From the NCBI RefSeq assembly GCF_905475395.1, contig NC_058337.1, positions 13,814,983 to 13,878,982 on the forward strand: a DNA stretch of 64,000 bases, in the 5' to 3' direction. Shown here one piece after another: positions 1 through 11,126 of this stretch. The first letter of the stretch is position 1; each line of letters begins with the position of its first letter. The notes beneath the pieces were generated by a model. The model saw only the letters and a list, made by a program, of their open reading frames with translations. It did not search any database and was not told where the DNA came from. The DNA comes from Chrysoperla carnea. Its lineage: Eukaryota; Arthropoda; Insecta; Neuroptera; Chrysopidae. The position numbers were made by a program, and so were the translations under genes.

Positions 1-412
1 GCCTAATTGGCGCCCTCACGGGTAAACAGTGATGTTTACGAAAAAATGTTTCAAACAAAAGTTGTTTAATTTTTGATAAGGAACATTTTTTACATTTAAA
101 CTTTTGATCTATCTCTAACGGTTTACAAGATGGGTCCTACGGACCCAAGACCCAATTGACCTATGATGCTCATTTACGAACTTGACCTCACTTTTTACGT
201 CCTGAGTACGCTGTAAAAATTTCAGCTCGATATCTTTTTTCGTTTTTGAGTTATCGTGTCCACAGACGGACGGACAACCGGAAATGGACTAATTAGGTGA
301 TTTTATGAACACCTATGACAAAATTTTTTTCCTAGCATCATTATTTTTAAGCGATACAAACTTGGGACTAACCTTAATATACTATGTATATTTCATATAT
401 ACATGGTATAAA
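1..412 (+). repeat. Dispersed repeat family A, copy 1 (5'-truncated by window edge)
   Basis: This stretch recurs at about 20,617-20,965 (same strand) and 55,040-55,371 (opposite strand), with partial copies elsewhere. Shared landmarks in order are CGCCCTCACGGGTAAACAG, TAACGGTTTACAAGATG, a CAGACGGACGGACAACCGG block, GGTGATTTTATGAACACC, and a terminal near-palindrome around TATATACATGGTATA. No open reading frame accompanies it. It is a non-autonomous interspersed element of unknown class; the conserved terminal hairpin suggests a DNA-type rather than a retroposed element (inference). Confidence 0.75.
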
Positions 413-587
413 AACAGTTATATTTTTTCCCATTTATGGTATACCTTTTCATGGAATCACTCATATAGTGTTTGGCTTTAGATGTGCAAAACGACTTTTG
501 ATTCATCATCTAATACAAATATCCTAATATAATGACTTTGCATTTGTCGGGATCTATTTTATAATTGTTTATAATTGGGTGGTTATA

Positions 588-909
588 CAGTAGAATCTCG
601 ATAAGTTAAAGTCCAAGGGAAACACAAAATATTTTAAGTTATAGAGGTTTTAAGTTATCAAGTGTCTATGTTAGGTAAAGGTTAATATAGAGGTATGTAC
701 ATGTTTCTATGTACCCTAGTTAATATAGAAGTATGTACATGTTTCTATGTAGTTACTGAGGGCCTATACAGAGATTATTTATTTAAGTTATAGAGGTTGC
801 GTATTTTAAGTTATAGAGGTTTTGGGCTCTGATGGGAAGGGAACATAGTATTTTTTGAAGTAACAGAGGTTTTTATGTTACCGAGGTTTAAGTTATCGAG
901 ATTCTACTG
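588..909. mobile_element. pogo/Tigger-type MITE, copy 1
   Basis: A 322-bp element begins CAGTAGAATCTCGATAAG and ends with the exact inverted complement CTTATCGAGATTCTACTG with small internal differences. It is flanked by TA on both sides (586-587 and 910-911). The CAGTRGAA... terminus and TA target duplication are typical of pogo/Tigger elements of the Tc1/mariner superfamily. Internally it has repeated TTAAGTTATAGAGG blocks and a duplicated GTATGTACATGTTTCTATGT block. It has no coding capacity, so it depends on a transposase in trans. A near-identical copy lies at 10,102-10,443. Confidence 0.9.
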
Positions 910-1779
910 TACTTAATAAAATTTTATAACACACCGAATGTGTGAATTGTTTTAATTTTTATGGATCTTAAATAAATGGAGGATATTACGCCTGCGGCAA
1001 TATATTCTCTAAAATATTAAAACAATATATATTTATGTTTTTGTTTGTATTTCAAATTTCAAGTCATTTAATATTTTGTCCAAATTCGCTTCAACCTTTA
1101 AAATTATTGTAATTTTATTTAAAAAATAACGCATTACAATAAAGTGATTATTTGCTAATTTTATACTCATACATTTTTCATAACAGTTTTTACTCACGAT
1201 GGGATAATGGCGATTGAAGTGTAAATTAAGTTCTATTTTCCTCAACAATTTTCGATTTTCCTCAACGACATTAAAAATTAGTCTGAATAATAGATTCGTC
1301 AACTGCTAAGAAAAATTTGATCGCGTATGCCGTTTAGAATTTATTGGAAAGATCTTATTAATTATTGATTGATTGAAGTATACTAAATCGTAATATTGAG
1401 CCCGAAATTTCGAAATTTATGTCACTTAGGCCTGATTATGGTAGATAAACTTACTAAAAAGTATTAATGAAAAAGAGGTCAATTCAGGCAAGTCCTATTA
1501 GGCATGGTGCTTAGGGGGCAGGCTAAAAACTTTTTGATTCATCAAATTTTTGTATTCGTTCAACTAAAGTTAAATTTGGTTATGGATTAGGCACAAACAC
1601 GAAACAATAAGCAAAATATTTTCTGATTCATTTAGCTCCGAATATAGGAACTACATTAGTCAAAACTTCCTCTAATTTTCATTAAATTCACATTATACTA
1701 CTTATTTTAGTTTAGAAACTAAAATTTAAAATTTATAATAATAGAATAATAATATATCGATGGACTGACTATTGTACTA
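910..1779. other. Intergenic, no recognised feature
   Basis: AT-rich DNA with only short, unrecognised reading frames. An 89-codon minus-strand frame at 1,033-1,302 matches no family I know and has no convincing splice context. Confidence 0.5.
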
Positions 1780-1938
1780 AAAAGTAGAAAATATTTTTTC
1801 TATGAGTAACTCATAAACGTGTATTAGTAAAAGCTGGGGCGCTCAATTTAAAATATTAAGAATGGTTCGAAGCGCCGCAAGCTTTTACCAAAAGTCGTGT
1901 CTGAGTGTCTCATAGAAAATATTATTTTCTAAATAAAA
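1780..1938. mobile_element. Small foldback MITE
   Basis: Inverted arms of about 30 bp, AGAAAATATTTTTTCTATGAG at the left and CTCATAGAAAATATTATTTTCT at the right, enclose a loop with a second inverted pair (AAAAGCT / AGCTTTT). A related sequence (TTGTACTAAAAAGTAGAAAA) is present at about 46,615-46,700 in the loop of a larger foldback, so this is a dispersed family. Confidence 0.6.
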
Positions 1939-2659
1939 ACTTGTAAAAAAAGAAAGTTATTTACAAAGCCATCAATTATCCCTACTTGCTAATAACAAAA
2001 ATTATTGAAAAGAAATATTATAGAAAACTTTTCGCATAAAATAAAGGTTTTAGAAAAATATTGCAAATATAAAAATAATAATATTAATATAAGTATTTCT
2101 AGTGGAAAAATTAAACAATAGAATTTCGTATGTTCCTCGAAAGTTCTACACTCAAGAGTCGGATTTAGGAGGCTAAAATATACCTGGACAAAGTCAGCTC
2201 CATTGTTCGAAATCAGATCGAAAAAATTTGTACACTTCCGAAATTTAAGAGTGCTAAAACGCAGAGAAAGCTAATTTGCTGAATTTTTTTTTTTTTAAAT
2301 TTACATGCTTTGAAACAAATTTTTGTGTAAATTTAAATTTTAGTGTTTTTGAATAACTGTTTTTAAATTAATTTTTAAAAATAAATTATTAAGAATAATT
2401 CATATGAATAATCTGTTAAAATTTCAAATCATATAATTAAAAAAATTCACGAAGATATTTTTATATATGTATAAATTATTATAACCGCGTGTACAAAACA
2501 GATTTTTGTATAATTCTCGCCTGTTTTGAAGTTAACCACAAGTCTGTCTATAATTACTGAATATACTATCACTCCGAAGTTTCCCGATCAGATAATAATG
2601 AAGAAGTGTCTTCGGCAGATTCATCTTCTGCGAGCTTTCTCTTCCATATTTTCTTCGTG
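1939..2659. other. Intergenic, no recognised feature
   Basis: AT-rich, with homopolymer runs. I find no gene, no repeat partner elsewhere in the window and no hairpin of note. Confidence 0.4.
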
Positions 2660-3725
2660 TAAATTAGACTTTCATACTGGATTAAGAGCCAGACCAAAAA
2701 TATTCGTTGAATTTACTAAAGCTGATCATTTGAGGCTTTGTTATAGTAGTTGTGTATACATACATACTGCGATCAGTCAAGCGAACGATAGAACAGGGGT
2801 CAGATATATGCTATGATTGCCGTGGTATTTATTATTTAAATGAATTTATCAAAGCTGAAAATTGTTGTCCAGATTGTACATTGCATATAAATAACAGTTA
2901 TTACAGTCAATCAGTTAAATGTTAGTACAGGGCTGGTCAGTCAGCCCTTATGTATCTAGTATAAATAAATAAGATTCAGTTATGATTGCCGTGGTATTTA
3001 AATGAATTTATTAAAGCTGAAAATTGTTGTACAGATTGTACATTGCATATAAATAACAGTTATGGCAGTCAGTCAGTTAAATTTTAGAACAGGGCTGGTC
3101 AGTCAGACCTTATGTATGTACATTAAATAAATAAGATTCAATTATGATTGCCGTGGTATTTAAATGAATTTATTAAAACTGAAAATTGTTATACAGATTG
3201 TATATTGTATATAAATAACAGTTATAACAGTCAGTCAGTTAAATACTAGAACGGGTCAGTAAGCTCTTATGTATATACAATGAATAAATGAGATTTCTTA
3301 AATTTAACTGACTGGATGTCATAACTGTTACCTATATGCAATATACAATCTGTGTAACAATTTTCAGCTTTAATAAATTCACTTTAATACCACCTCAATC
3401 ATAATTAAATCTCATTTATTCATTATACATGCATAAAGGCTGACTGACCAGCCCTGTTCTAATATTTAACTGACTAACTGTCATATCTGTTATTTATATG
3501 CAATATACAATCTGTATAACAATTTTCAGCTTTAGTAAATTCATTTAAATATCACGGAAATCATTACCGTTTCGATTGCATATATCTGACCCCTGTTCTA
3601 TCGTTCGCTTGATTGACCGCAGTATGGGTGTGTACACAACTACTATAACCAATCCTAAGTTGATCAGCTTAAATTCAACGATTTTTTTTGGCCTGGTTCT
3701 CTAATTATCCATTTGAATAAATGTA
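2660..3725. mobile_element. Foldback element with ~165-bp tandem units in its arms
   Basis: The outer 130 bp at each end are inverted copies of each other: GAACAGGGGTCAGATATATG near 2,793 pairs with CATATATCTGACCCCTGTTC near 3,578. Inside the left arm a unit of about 165 bp repeats three times, starting at TATGATTGCCGTGGTATTT near 2,812, 2,981 and 3,143. The right arm carries about two units in inverted orientation, with the axis near 3,300. A related array with the same outer block lies at 62,120-62,580. The structure resembles Foldback-type DNA elements whose termini are built of subrepeats. The 96-codon frame starting at 2,526 lies partly in the left arm and is not a gene. Confidence 0.85.
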
Positions 3726-3930
3726 AATATGAAATTTTTTGCATACTTCACAGGTAATTTTATGTTTGTTTAAAGACTTATCTGTAGGAACGTGCCTATT
3801 TTGCTTTATGGATAATTAATCTGCCTCTAACTTTGGAATAAAAAATTTACAACTACAAATGACGTATTATATTTATTCAAAAACTATGCGCTGGTTCGTA
3901 GTATGAGATCAAGGTGTTCATTGATACAGA

Positions 3931-4345
3931 GTAGATAATTTAAATCTATGATGACTAGTAGCTCGTTTTGTAATTAACCAATCAAAAAATTACTAAAACA
4001 AAAGTTAAAGAATTTGGGGGGAGGGGTGTCATGTTCTGACATCAGATTGGACATAGGCCCCGCGCTTATTGCTTTAATAGTCAATTTAGATCCTAAAAGG
4101 TAAGAGATAGAATAACACTATAAATTAGAGTTGAACACTATAAAGTTGATCCTCATAAAAAAATTAACATATTTTATTTAAAACATTTTTTCAAAAATCG
4201 TTAGCTTTCGGAGGAAATGAGACAATTTGATGTGAGAACATGATATCTCCGCTCAAACTCTACAACTCTTGTTTAAGCTATTTTTTGATTGGCTAACTGC
4301 AAAACGAGCTATTATATATAATAGATTAAAATGGTCTACCCTGTA
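3931..4345. mobile_element. Foldback MITE family G, copy 1
   Basis: Left end TAGCTCGTTTTG (after 3,959) pairs with GCAAAACGAGCTA near 4,300, followed by AGATTAAAATGGTCTACC. A second copy with the same termini and the same interior landmark (GCTTTAATAGTCAATTTAG) lies at 17,494-17,961. There is no coding capacity. Confidence 0.7.
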
Positions 4346-4890
4346 TATCAATATGCTAAATTTCTCATAAAGAAATGGTCCTATATTTTGATAAATATTT
4401 ACCGAAAAATTAAATAAAACGGCAAATTAAAGATAATTTTTTCAGGAATAATTTTTTTGGGGGATATTTTCTTTATAAATCCAATATATTCCGAAAAAAA
4501 AAGAGAAAACCCGATTTTTGGTTGGAAATAAAAACCCACTAAAGATGTTTCCGAGTACGGAATAACTTCAAACTCTTTTTTCCCCTCATGAACTTTGACC
4601 TAATAAAAAGAAACTTGAACCAAAGTTTTAAAGTGTAAGTAATTTTTTTCGAATTATAGTAGTTTTCCTGTACAACTTACTAACAATGAGAGCAGAAGTT
4701 ACGTGATATTTTTTTAAGACAACACCTGGTATAATTTTATATGAAATGCGGAAATTTTTTTATAAACATATAAATGTATAAATATATGATATATTTATGT
4801 ATTTGTTTATATAATATAATAATTATCTGTGTTACTAATTTCACCTTGAATACATTTAAATGATGTTGCTCTGCTGTGTGCGTTTATACA
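4346..4890. other. Intergenic, no recognised feature
   Basis: AT-rich DNA with no gene, repeat partner or hairpin that I can support. Confidence 0.4.
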
Positions 4891-5234
4891 TACCATGTGT
4901 GTTTGTACCATCTAGACATATACATATCTGTAGTATGACAGAATACATCCGTTTAGTAATGCATCTAAGCGAGAGGTATTATATACAAGTATTGTAAGAC
5001 TACAGATACGATAAGACAGATCTTCTGTTGTATGCATGCAGAGAGTGGGAGTTTTGTTGCATACAAATATTATTACTAGTTATCTGTAACTAAAAAACTC
5101 CCACTCTCCAAGCGTCTTTCAAGTAATGTTCAATACATGTATATAATACCTCTCACTTAGATGCATTACTAAACGGATGTATTCTGTCATACTACAGATA
5201 TGTATATGCCTAGATGGTACAAACACACATGGTA
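4891..5234. mobile_element. Foldback element with ~95-bp arms and nested hairpin
   Basis: The left arm (about 4,891-4,990; TACCATGTGTGTTTGTACCA) is matched almost base for base by the right arm (about 5,140-5,234; TGGTACAAACACACATGGTA). A nested inner pair, GAGAGTGGGAGTTTT and AAAACTCCCACTCTC, lies in the loop. The arms contain no long reading frame. A CTCTGCTGTRTGCGTTTATACA block flanks the element on both sides (near 4,869 and 5,289). Confidence 0.85.
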
Positions 5235-5368
5235 TATTGAGTACTATATACTAGTGATTTGTCGAATCGGCAAAAAATTTGGATTCTTCTCTGCTGTATG
5301 CGTTTATACATATATCGAGTACTATATACCAGTAATTTGTCGATTCGGCAAAAATTTAGATTCTCCGA
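5233..5368 (+). repeat. Two-copy tandem repeat
   Basis: The block around GAGTACTATATACTAGTGAT and GTCGAATCGGCAAAAA (first copy 5,233-5,312) is repeated with a few changes at 5,313-5,368. A 63-codon frame runs through both copies but is only a by-product of the repeat. Confidence 0.75.
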
Positions 5369-5799
5369 TAAGGATACGAATTTATTTATAGCTGCAAATT
5401 TCGTTTGATGCGTAAGTGCGTAAGCGAGTTTAAATTAGGTCGGACAGGAATAAAAAAATAAATTAAAATATACTTTTCCTGTATCGATTATTATTTTTTA
5501 TAGAATAATGTACATTCTCTCTCAGTTTAAAGTTATCTAAATATTGTAAATTTGGTGTTAATTTAGTTTTCTATTTCTTATAAATTAAAAAATTAAAAAA
5601 TACAAAGAATCCGTAGAACATCCGCTAAAAAGAAATAGATAGGAGCACAGATCTTTTATGTAATGAATATCCGCTGATACTGGCACATCACTCCTATGTA
5701 CCCTCTGCTACGTGCATTTAATACCATCATACAAATATTTTTGTTTTTAGAAGTTGAATCCTTTACTAGATGAAATTCATTGGTATTCACCTCGTCCAT

Positions 5800-5955
5800 G
5801 AGTTTAATTTCATGGAGCTACCATAGTAACGACACACACTAAGTCTATAGATTATATACATGTTTTAAATGTAATTATGTTAATTTACATTTAATACAAC
5901 AATCTAATGTAACAAGTTTAATTAATTGTTATTTGTCAATAATTTTAATTTGACT
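5800..5955 (+). repeat. Dispersed repeat family F, copy 1
   Basis: Shares CATAGTAACGACACAC, TAATTATGTTAATTT and a closing TCAATAATTTTAATTTGAC with 34,985-35,235. It is a diverged non-coding repeat of unknown class. Confidence 0.55.
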
Positions 5956-5970
5956 TTTCTATACCATTTA

Positions 5971-6570
5971 CAGTGGAACGTGGTTAAGTGAGACCTGCAA
6001 ATTTGTCTCACTCATAGGGGTATTCCACTAACCCAGTGTCTCAGATATCCAGATATACAGAAATGTCTGTCTCATTTACAGAGGGTTCCATTAATAGATG
6101 TCAGAATACAGATATACATCCATAACTGAAGAAGTGCGATTTTTAAATAAATAACGTAAAATAATGAGTTTTAATCAGCTTTTCAGTTCCTGACATGTTA
6201 GCACCCAGGTGTATTGCAACGCGCTCTTTACCTTTTAAAGGGAAAGTTTTTATCGGATAGACACTTATAAAACAAACCCGCTTCGCCTGCGTTAAAAATA
6301 TCATCAACAGAATAATTGCGCAGAAGAACTGGCAGGTCTTCAATACATTGGCTACATTTGTTAACATCAACGGCGTTACTTTCTTCCAAAAAAATTTTGC
6401 TCCTACAAGAGTTATGAAAAATTACGAGCATTCGCGCGAAATCTTGTGCCTTTTCTTTAATCATCGGTACACTTCCCGGAACGTTTTTGTTACGAAGTTG
6501 CTTGATCCATGTTAGCAAATACTGTTCAAGTTTAAGATATTCTGATAAACGTACACGTTTTAGTTTTCCT
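5971..6570 (-). pseudogene. Decayed pogo/Tigger-like transposase with one element terminus
   Basis: At 5,971, next to TA, a terminus starts CAGTGGAACGTGGTTAAGTG, a pogo/Tigger-like end. On the minus strand from about 6,570 to 6,143 the translation shows a CENP-B/Tc5-type helix-turn-helix segment (LTWIKQLRNKNVPGSVPMI) and then the start of a DDE_1 catalytic domain (YSVDDIFNAGEAGLFYKCL), where active relatives usually read FNADETGLF. Near 6,235 the frame shifts: one frame ends after DKNFPFKR while another continues with LKGKERVAIHLGANMSG, the next expected block. The segment between helix-turn-helix and DDE is shortened, the rest of the catalytic domain is missing and the second terminus was not found. 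This is a dead autonomous relative of the type that would mobilise the TA-flanked MITEs in this window. Confidence 0.85.
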
Positions 6571-6620
6571 TATCCTTCAGAACATTGTGATTTAATTTTA
6601 TCTTTATTCTGAATTATTCT

Positions 6621-6698
6621 TTTGGAGTCGGTGTCAGCCAAGGAAACAACTCTGACAGAACAGTTTGCTACATTAGCTTGGCTGACACCGACTCCAAA
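6621..6698. repeat. Perfect 22-bp inverted repeat (hairpin)
   Basis: Arms 6,621-6,642 and 6,677-6,698 are exact reverse complements (core GGAGTCGGTGTCAGCCAAG) around a 34-base spacer. The arms are GC-richer than the surroundings. This could be a miniature foldback element or a structured RNA; no promoter or second copy is visible. Confidence 0.8.
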
Positions 6699-7819
6699 AA
6701 TAACAATAATTTTAACTACATTATATTCTCGTTATTTTTTTACTTTTTAGTACATATTAATTTGTTTTGGAAAAGTTTTTCTTTTGAAGTCGGTTTTATT
6801 TTTGTTAAAAGTTTTTTTTATTAATGTACCCTGCATAAAACATTATATACTCAATGAAGTCAATGATACCCTCGAATTGCAATAGATAAGATTAGCTTAT
6901 CTACAAGGTAACATATTTAATGACAAAAATGATTGATTCATCGTTGCGATAATATGGTTAATTACTGTTATATAATTAATTTATATCAGGTTATTTATAA
7001 AGCTTATATAAAATTGTTTTGCTTTAAATTTTCCTGAATAATATCTGATTTTTGTTAAATCAATAGTAAATATTCAAGATGATTAAAAACGAGAGCTTAT
7101 TTTTATCAAATTTTACCAAAAAATCTAGAGTAGGAAATGTCTTCGAGCTGTTTTTTTTTCTACTTTACTTTTTCTACAAATTTTTCGCAATTATTTACTA
7201 AAAACGGCATGCTGTACAAAAACTAACGCTACGAACAAATAAATTATTTTTGTGTAATAGTTAATGAGTTAGTTACATTCATTTCATTATACTATTTGTA
7301 TGTTATTTGTCTTATTTAAGAAAAACTTTTTTTTTACTCAGCCCCGTAATAAGTCGTAAGGCTTATTATAAAAATTCACGTTCACCTCTTTTCAGGTGTA
7401 AATCGAAATAACAATAAGAACCAAAATTGTACGAAATTTAATTTCAAATAACTTGAAAAATTACCCTTTTTCGTGTAAAATTAAACAAACAAGAATTCAT
7501 GACCACCTTTTTTTGGGTCTAAATCGAAAAATATCGATCCTAGAAAAAATTGATATGAACCAAAATTGTAGGAAATTTAATTTCAAAAAACTTTGGTACT
7601 GACCATTTTTTCGTGTAAAATTGAAAATAAACGAGTATTCAATTAACAAAAATGCAAACTATGTAAAAGCAGTATTTGAAAGTATGTAATTCTAAGTAAT
7701 TGACATCACAGGCTACTAACCAATAAAAATCGTTTTCAATTATTTCAAATATCGTGACTTTATAACAATTTTTTTCATAGTGTTTTTATTGTTAAAAATG
7801 CCTAATTTTCGAGTTACAG
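6699..7819. other. Intergenic, no recognised feature
   Basis: AT-rich sequence. Two diverged versions of a block containing ACCAAAATTGTANGAAATTT occur at about 7,420 and 7,560, suggesting an old local duplication. No gene was found. Confidence 0.4.
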
Positions 7820-8153
7820 GTTCTACTCGACCCATATTTTCATAAAAATTAACAAAAAGCATTTCAATTTTTCATGAAAAAGGTCTATTGTTTTTATTTT
7901 AATTTCAATTTTTTTTATATGATGTTGGACTAAATCCAATTTAGTTTTGAAAATTTTAGGGGTGGTTACGCGATTATTTAAATAAATAAAAACTTCAAAA
8001 CTAGGCATATTTAACATTGGTTTTTTGGTATAACAGTAGATGGATAATATGTTTTCATATATTTCTCCAAAACTAGTCGGTGGATATTAAAAAAAACTAT
8101 TTAAATTAAAGTTAAAACCTTAATAAATCTTATATATTTAAACGAGCAATTCT

Positions 8154-8155
<2 letters not shown>

Positions 8156-8230
<75 letters not shown>
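8156..8230. repeat. (TA)n microsatellite
   Basis: About 75 bp of uninterrupted alternating TA. The Ile-Tyr repeat frame read from it on the minus strand is an artefact. Confidence 0.98.
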
Positions 8231-8232
<2 letters not shown>

Positions 8233-8488
8233 ACGATCTTGGAAATGGCTCCAACGATTTTCATGAAAATGAGTATGTAGGGGTTTTTTGGGGCGATAAG
8301 TCGATCTAACAAGGTTTCATTTATCAGAAATGACGTTTTATCCGTCTTTTCATGAAAAATTCATCAGACATCTATTGGTGTATAACGTAGTTAATGATAT
8401 ACAATGCAAATTATAACATAACAAAAAGGAGGCGTTTAAGTAGTCTAAAGTGAAAAATATGACTCTTGCTGACATCTATTGGCGAATA

Positions 8489-8505
8489 ACCGAGCGAAGC
8501 TCGGT
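8489..8505. repeat. GC-rich short hairpin
   Basis: ACCGAGC-GAA-GCTCGGT, a perfect 7-bp stem with a 3-base loop, stands out in AT-rich DNA and is preceded by CATCTATTGGCGAATA. Short GC hairpins like this occur near the 3' ends of Helitrons and some MITEs; the element boundary was not established. Confidence 0.6.
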
Positions 8506-8865
8506 CATCCAGATATTTATTTTTGTTTAAAATAAAAAAAAAAAAGAACCGTGGTTCCCGACTAATTAAGGATGTATGAGCACAGTAATTGGGACACTTT
8601 AAAAAAATAGATATTCAATTTTGATGTTGAAAAGTAAAAATAAAATTTTTCGATATCTGGAATAATATTCAAAAAATTGAAAATTTTGTTTAATTATTTA
8701 TCTTTTGATATTTCGAAAATCAAGGCAGAAAAATTTTATTCTTATTTTTCGTCTACATTCATGAAATTATAACAAAATTCATCATCAAAGTTGAAAATAT
8801 AGTAGTACCTTAAACTAAAATTAATTTACGTTCATCAACTTTTATTAAACCACAGCAGGGCATAG

Positions 8866-9010
8866 TTAACTCTTTCTAATAAAAAACAAAAATATGTTTT
8901 TGGTTTTTTTACTCTGTCTAGTAAGAAACAATTCTTACTAACAATCGACGTTTCCTGTGCGATAGACATAAATACACAAATATGTATAATTAAATATATC
9001 TTTAACGTAT
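8866..9010 (+). repeat. Dispersed repeat family D, copy 1
   Basis: Shares GGCATAGTTAACTCTTTCTA and TCTTACTAACAATCGAC-like blocks with 47,370-47,530. It is a diverged, non-coding repeat. Confidence 0.55.
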
Positions 9011-10101
9011 GCAATAGAGTACTTTCGATAGTGAAAAATAAATTATGAAACAAAAAAGTTAAAATTTACGTAAAAATATACTGAAATATTCTGATTTCGA
9101 GTCATAAAAGCACAATAATATTACAATTAAAAATCGTTATTTTTAAACTGTATATCACATTAAATAAAACGCGGGCAACCCCTGATGTGATGTCATATCG
9201 GTATGAACCATAGACCATCAGTTAGTTTAGTGTTAACAGCTGCGTATAATATATCCATAGATAATAAATATTTATATTTATTATAATTAGTTGTCTATGA
9301 ATATATCTGTCAAACTTATCTGTGTTATTTCGTATAATGATACCGATATTACACCACCAAATTGGATGCCCACGTTTTTGACAGTTTAAAAAAGGTTTAA
9401 AATTTAATTTAAGTTTTTGGCAAGTAAGCGTGTGTGTATTTTTCCGAAATAAATTTCTGGTGTGATTAGCAAAATCAACATTTTGAGGCACTTTTACAAA
9501 TATAGTAGAATACCCTATCAACATTACAGTTAGTTTTGACAAATGCCAGCTAGTTAGTGGAGACTTAACTAATGTTTCAATATTTAGTGTTATGTGTAAT
9601 CATTGTATGAATAACGGTTCTTATGTGATTTAAAAAATTTATGGATTTACTATTATTTATTATTATTATTTAATGAGTCATTGTAAATTTTTTAACAAAT
9701 AAGTGCTTACTTAACTAATGTAATAAAGAAAATGAAAGTTTAATTTTTTAAATAGTAAATAAATAGTCATTCGATCCAACTATTATTCACTTTCCAATCT
9801 TTCTAGACAATATAGACAAAAACCTATGAACACGTTTTGCATGCGAAAATTTAATATGCAAACATTTTACTCGTCGTGATACACAATATATTAAAAGAGA
9901 TGAGAAAATATTATTGCCCTAATTTGCCGTTAGGCTTGGTTTAAGGATTCTTCGCGAAGCTTTTTTACTCGGAATTTTTTTTTCTTTTTATGTTTAATTT
10001 ATATGATGAATGAAGCCAATCTAACACGAAAATCAAAAGACTTGACGCCAAAACGCCAAATGCAAAAAACAATTTCTCATTTTGTGTTGATTATTGAAAT
10101 A
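9011..10101. other. Intergenic, no recognised feature
   Basis: AT-rich. A 106-codon minus-strand frame (9,222-9,542) was inspected; it resembles no family and has no codon character of the real exons in this window. Confidence 0.45.
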
Positions 10102-10443
10102 CAGTAGAATCTCGATAAGTTAAAGTCCAAGGGAAACACAAAATATTTTAAGTTATAACTTAAAATATCTATATATAGAGGTTTTAAGTTATCAAGTGTC
10201 TATGTTAGGTAAAGGTTAATATAGAGGTATGTACATGTTTCTATGTACCCTAGTTAATATACAGGTATGTACATGTTTCTATGTAGTTACTGAGGGCCTA
10301 TACAGAGATTATTTATTTAAGTTATAGAGGTTGCGTCTTTCAAGTTATAGAGGTTTTGGGCTCTGATGGGAAGGGAACATAGTATTTTTTGAAGTAACAG
10401 AGGTTTTTATGTTACCGAGGTTTAAGTTATCGAGATTCTACTG
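10102..10443. mobile_element. pogo/Tigger-type MITE, copy 2
   Basis: This is the same element as 588-909, with TA at 10,100-10,101 and 10,444-10,445. The two copies differ mainly by an extra 20 bp near 10,156, which creates a 24-bp palindrome centred on AAGTTATAACTT. High similarity implies recent activity of the family. Confidence 0.92.
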
Positions 10444-10534
10444 TATAAGTTAATTTATCAAAAATTTTACATCTACTTACTGCTTTACTTGTTATAAATC
10501 TAAAAATTAAATTATTTTTGTTTATCATATATAT

Positions 10535-11126
10535 ATAAAAGTAAAAAACACTGCTTTATAGCCTCCACCTCTCTTGATGTGCACAGTTTTCAATTTTGTT
10601 AAATGTAAAATAGTCATAATTCATTGAGTATATCAGAAAAGTTGGCCATGAATGGTTCGATAATTACTATTTTAAATTTTTACAGAATACTTTAATTTAT
10701 GGTTCAAAATGATGATGCGAAAGTAAGGATGTATGTTTGTTTGTTTGTTACGCTTTCACTCTAAAACTAGCGAATGGTTTTTAATGAAACTGTACAGCAA
10801 TATAGCTCATACTTCAGAATAACACATGAGCTATAATTTATAAAGATATATTTAAAAAAAATAAAATTTAATCTGACATTTACTATTTTAAATTTTTACA
10901 GAAATCTGTAATTTATGGTTGAAAATCATGATTATAAATGAAACAGATCTATAATCATCATTAAATTAAAGTATTCTGTAAAAATTTAAAATAGTAATTG
11001 TCAAACCATTCATGGCCAACTTTTCTGACATACCCAATGAATTATGACTATTTTACATTTAACAAAATTGAAAACTGTGCACATCAAGAGAGGTGGAGGC
11101 TATAAAGCAGTGTTTTTTACTTTTAT
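10535..11126. mobile_element. Foldback element with ~180-bp arms
   Basis: Left arm 10,535-10,718 (TAAAAGTAAAAAACACTGCT, then GCCTCCACCTCTCTTGATGT) pairs almost perfectly with the right arm about 10,945-11,126 (ACATCAAGAGAGGTGGAGGC). The loop of about 225 bp carries a GTTTGTTTGTTTG run and a direct copy of part of the arm (ACTATTTTAAATTTTTACAG at about 10,658 and 10,879). There is no coding capacity. Confidence 0.88.

Larger units (their letters stand above)
7890..8790 (+). repeat. Dispersed repeat family B, copy 1
   Basis: Two blocks recur at 36,420-37,190: ATGTTTTCATAKATTTCTCC... (8,049-8,128 here; 36,582-36,675 there) and TTCTTATTTTTCGTCTACAT... (8,570-8,790 here; 36,690-37,190 there). Here the copy is interrupted by a (TA)n tract and by about 250 bp not present in the other copy. 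It is non-coding. Confidence 0.7.

Noticed and set aside
1033-1302. 89-codon minus-strand frame
   Set aside because: Slightly longer than chance and Asn/Leu-rich, but no recognisable family, no repeated occurrence and no splice context.
2526-2816. 96-codon plus-strand frame
   Set aside because: Runs into the inverted arm of a foldback element, with no family similarity.
2812-3290. CRISPR-like array
   Set aside because: Units of about 165 bp are wholly repetitive, without unique spacers, in eukaryotic DNA.
8130-8312. 60-codon minus-strand frame rich in Ile-Tyr
   Set aside because: It is the translation of the (TA)n microsatellite.
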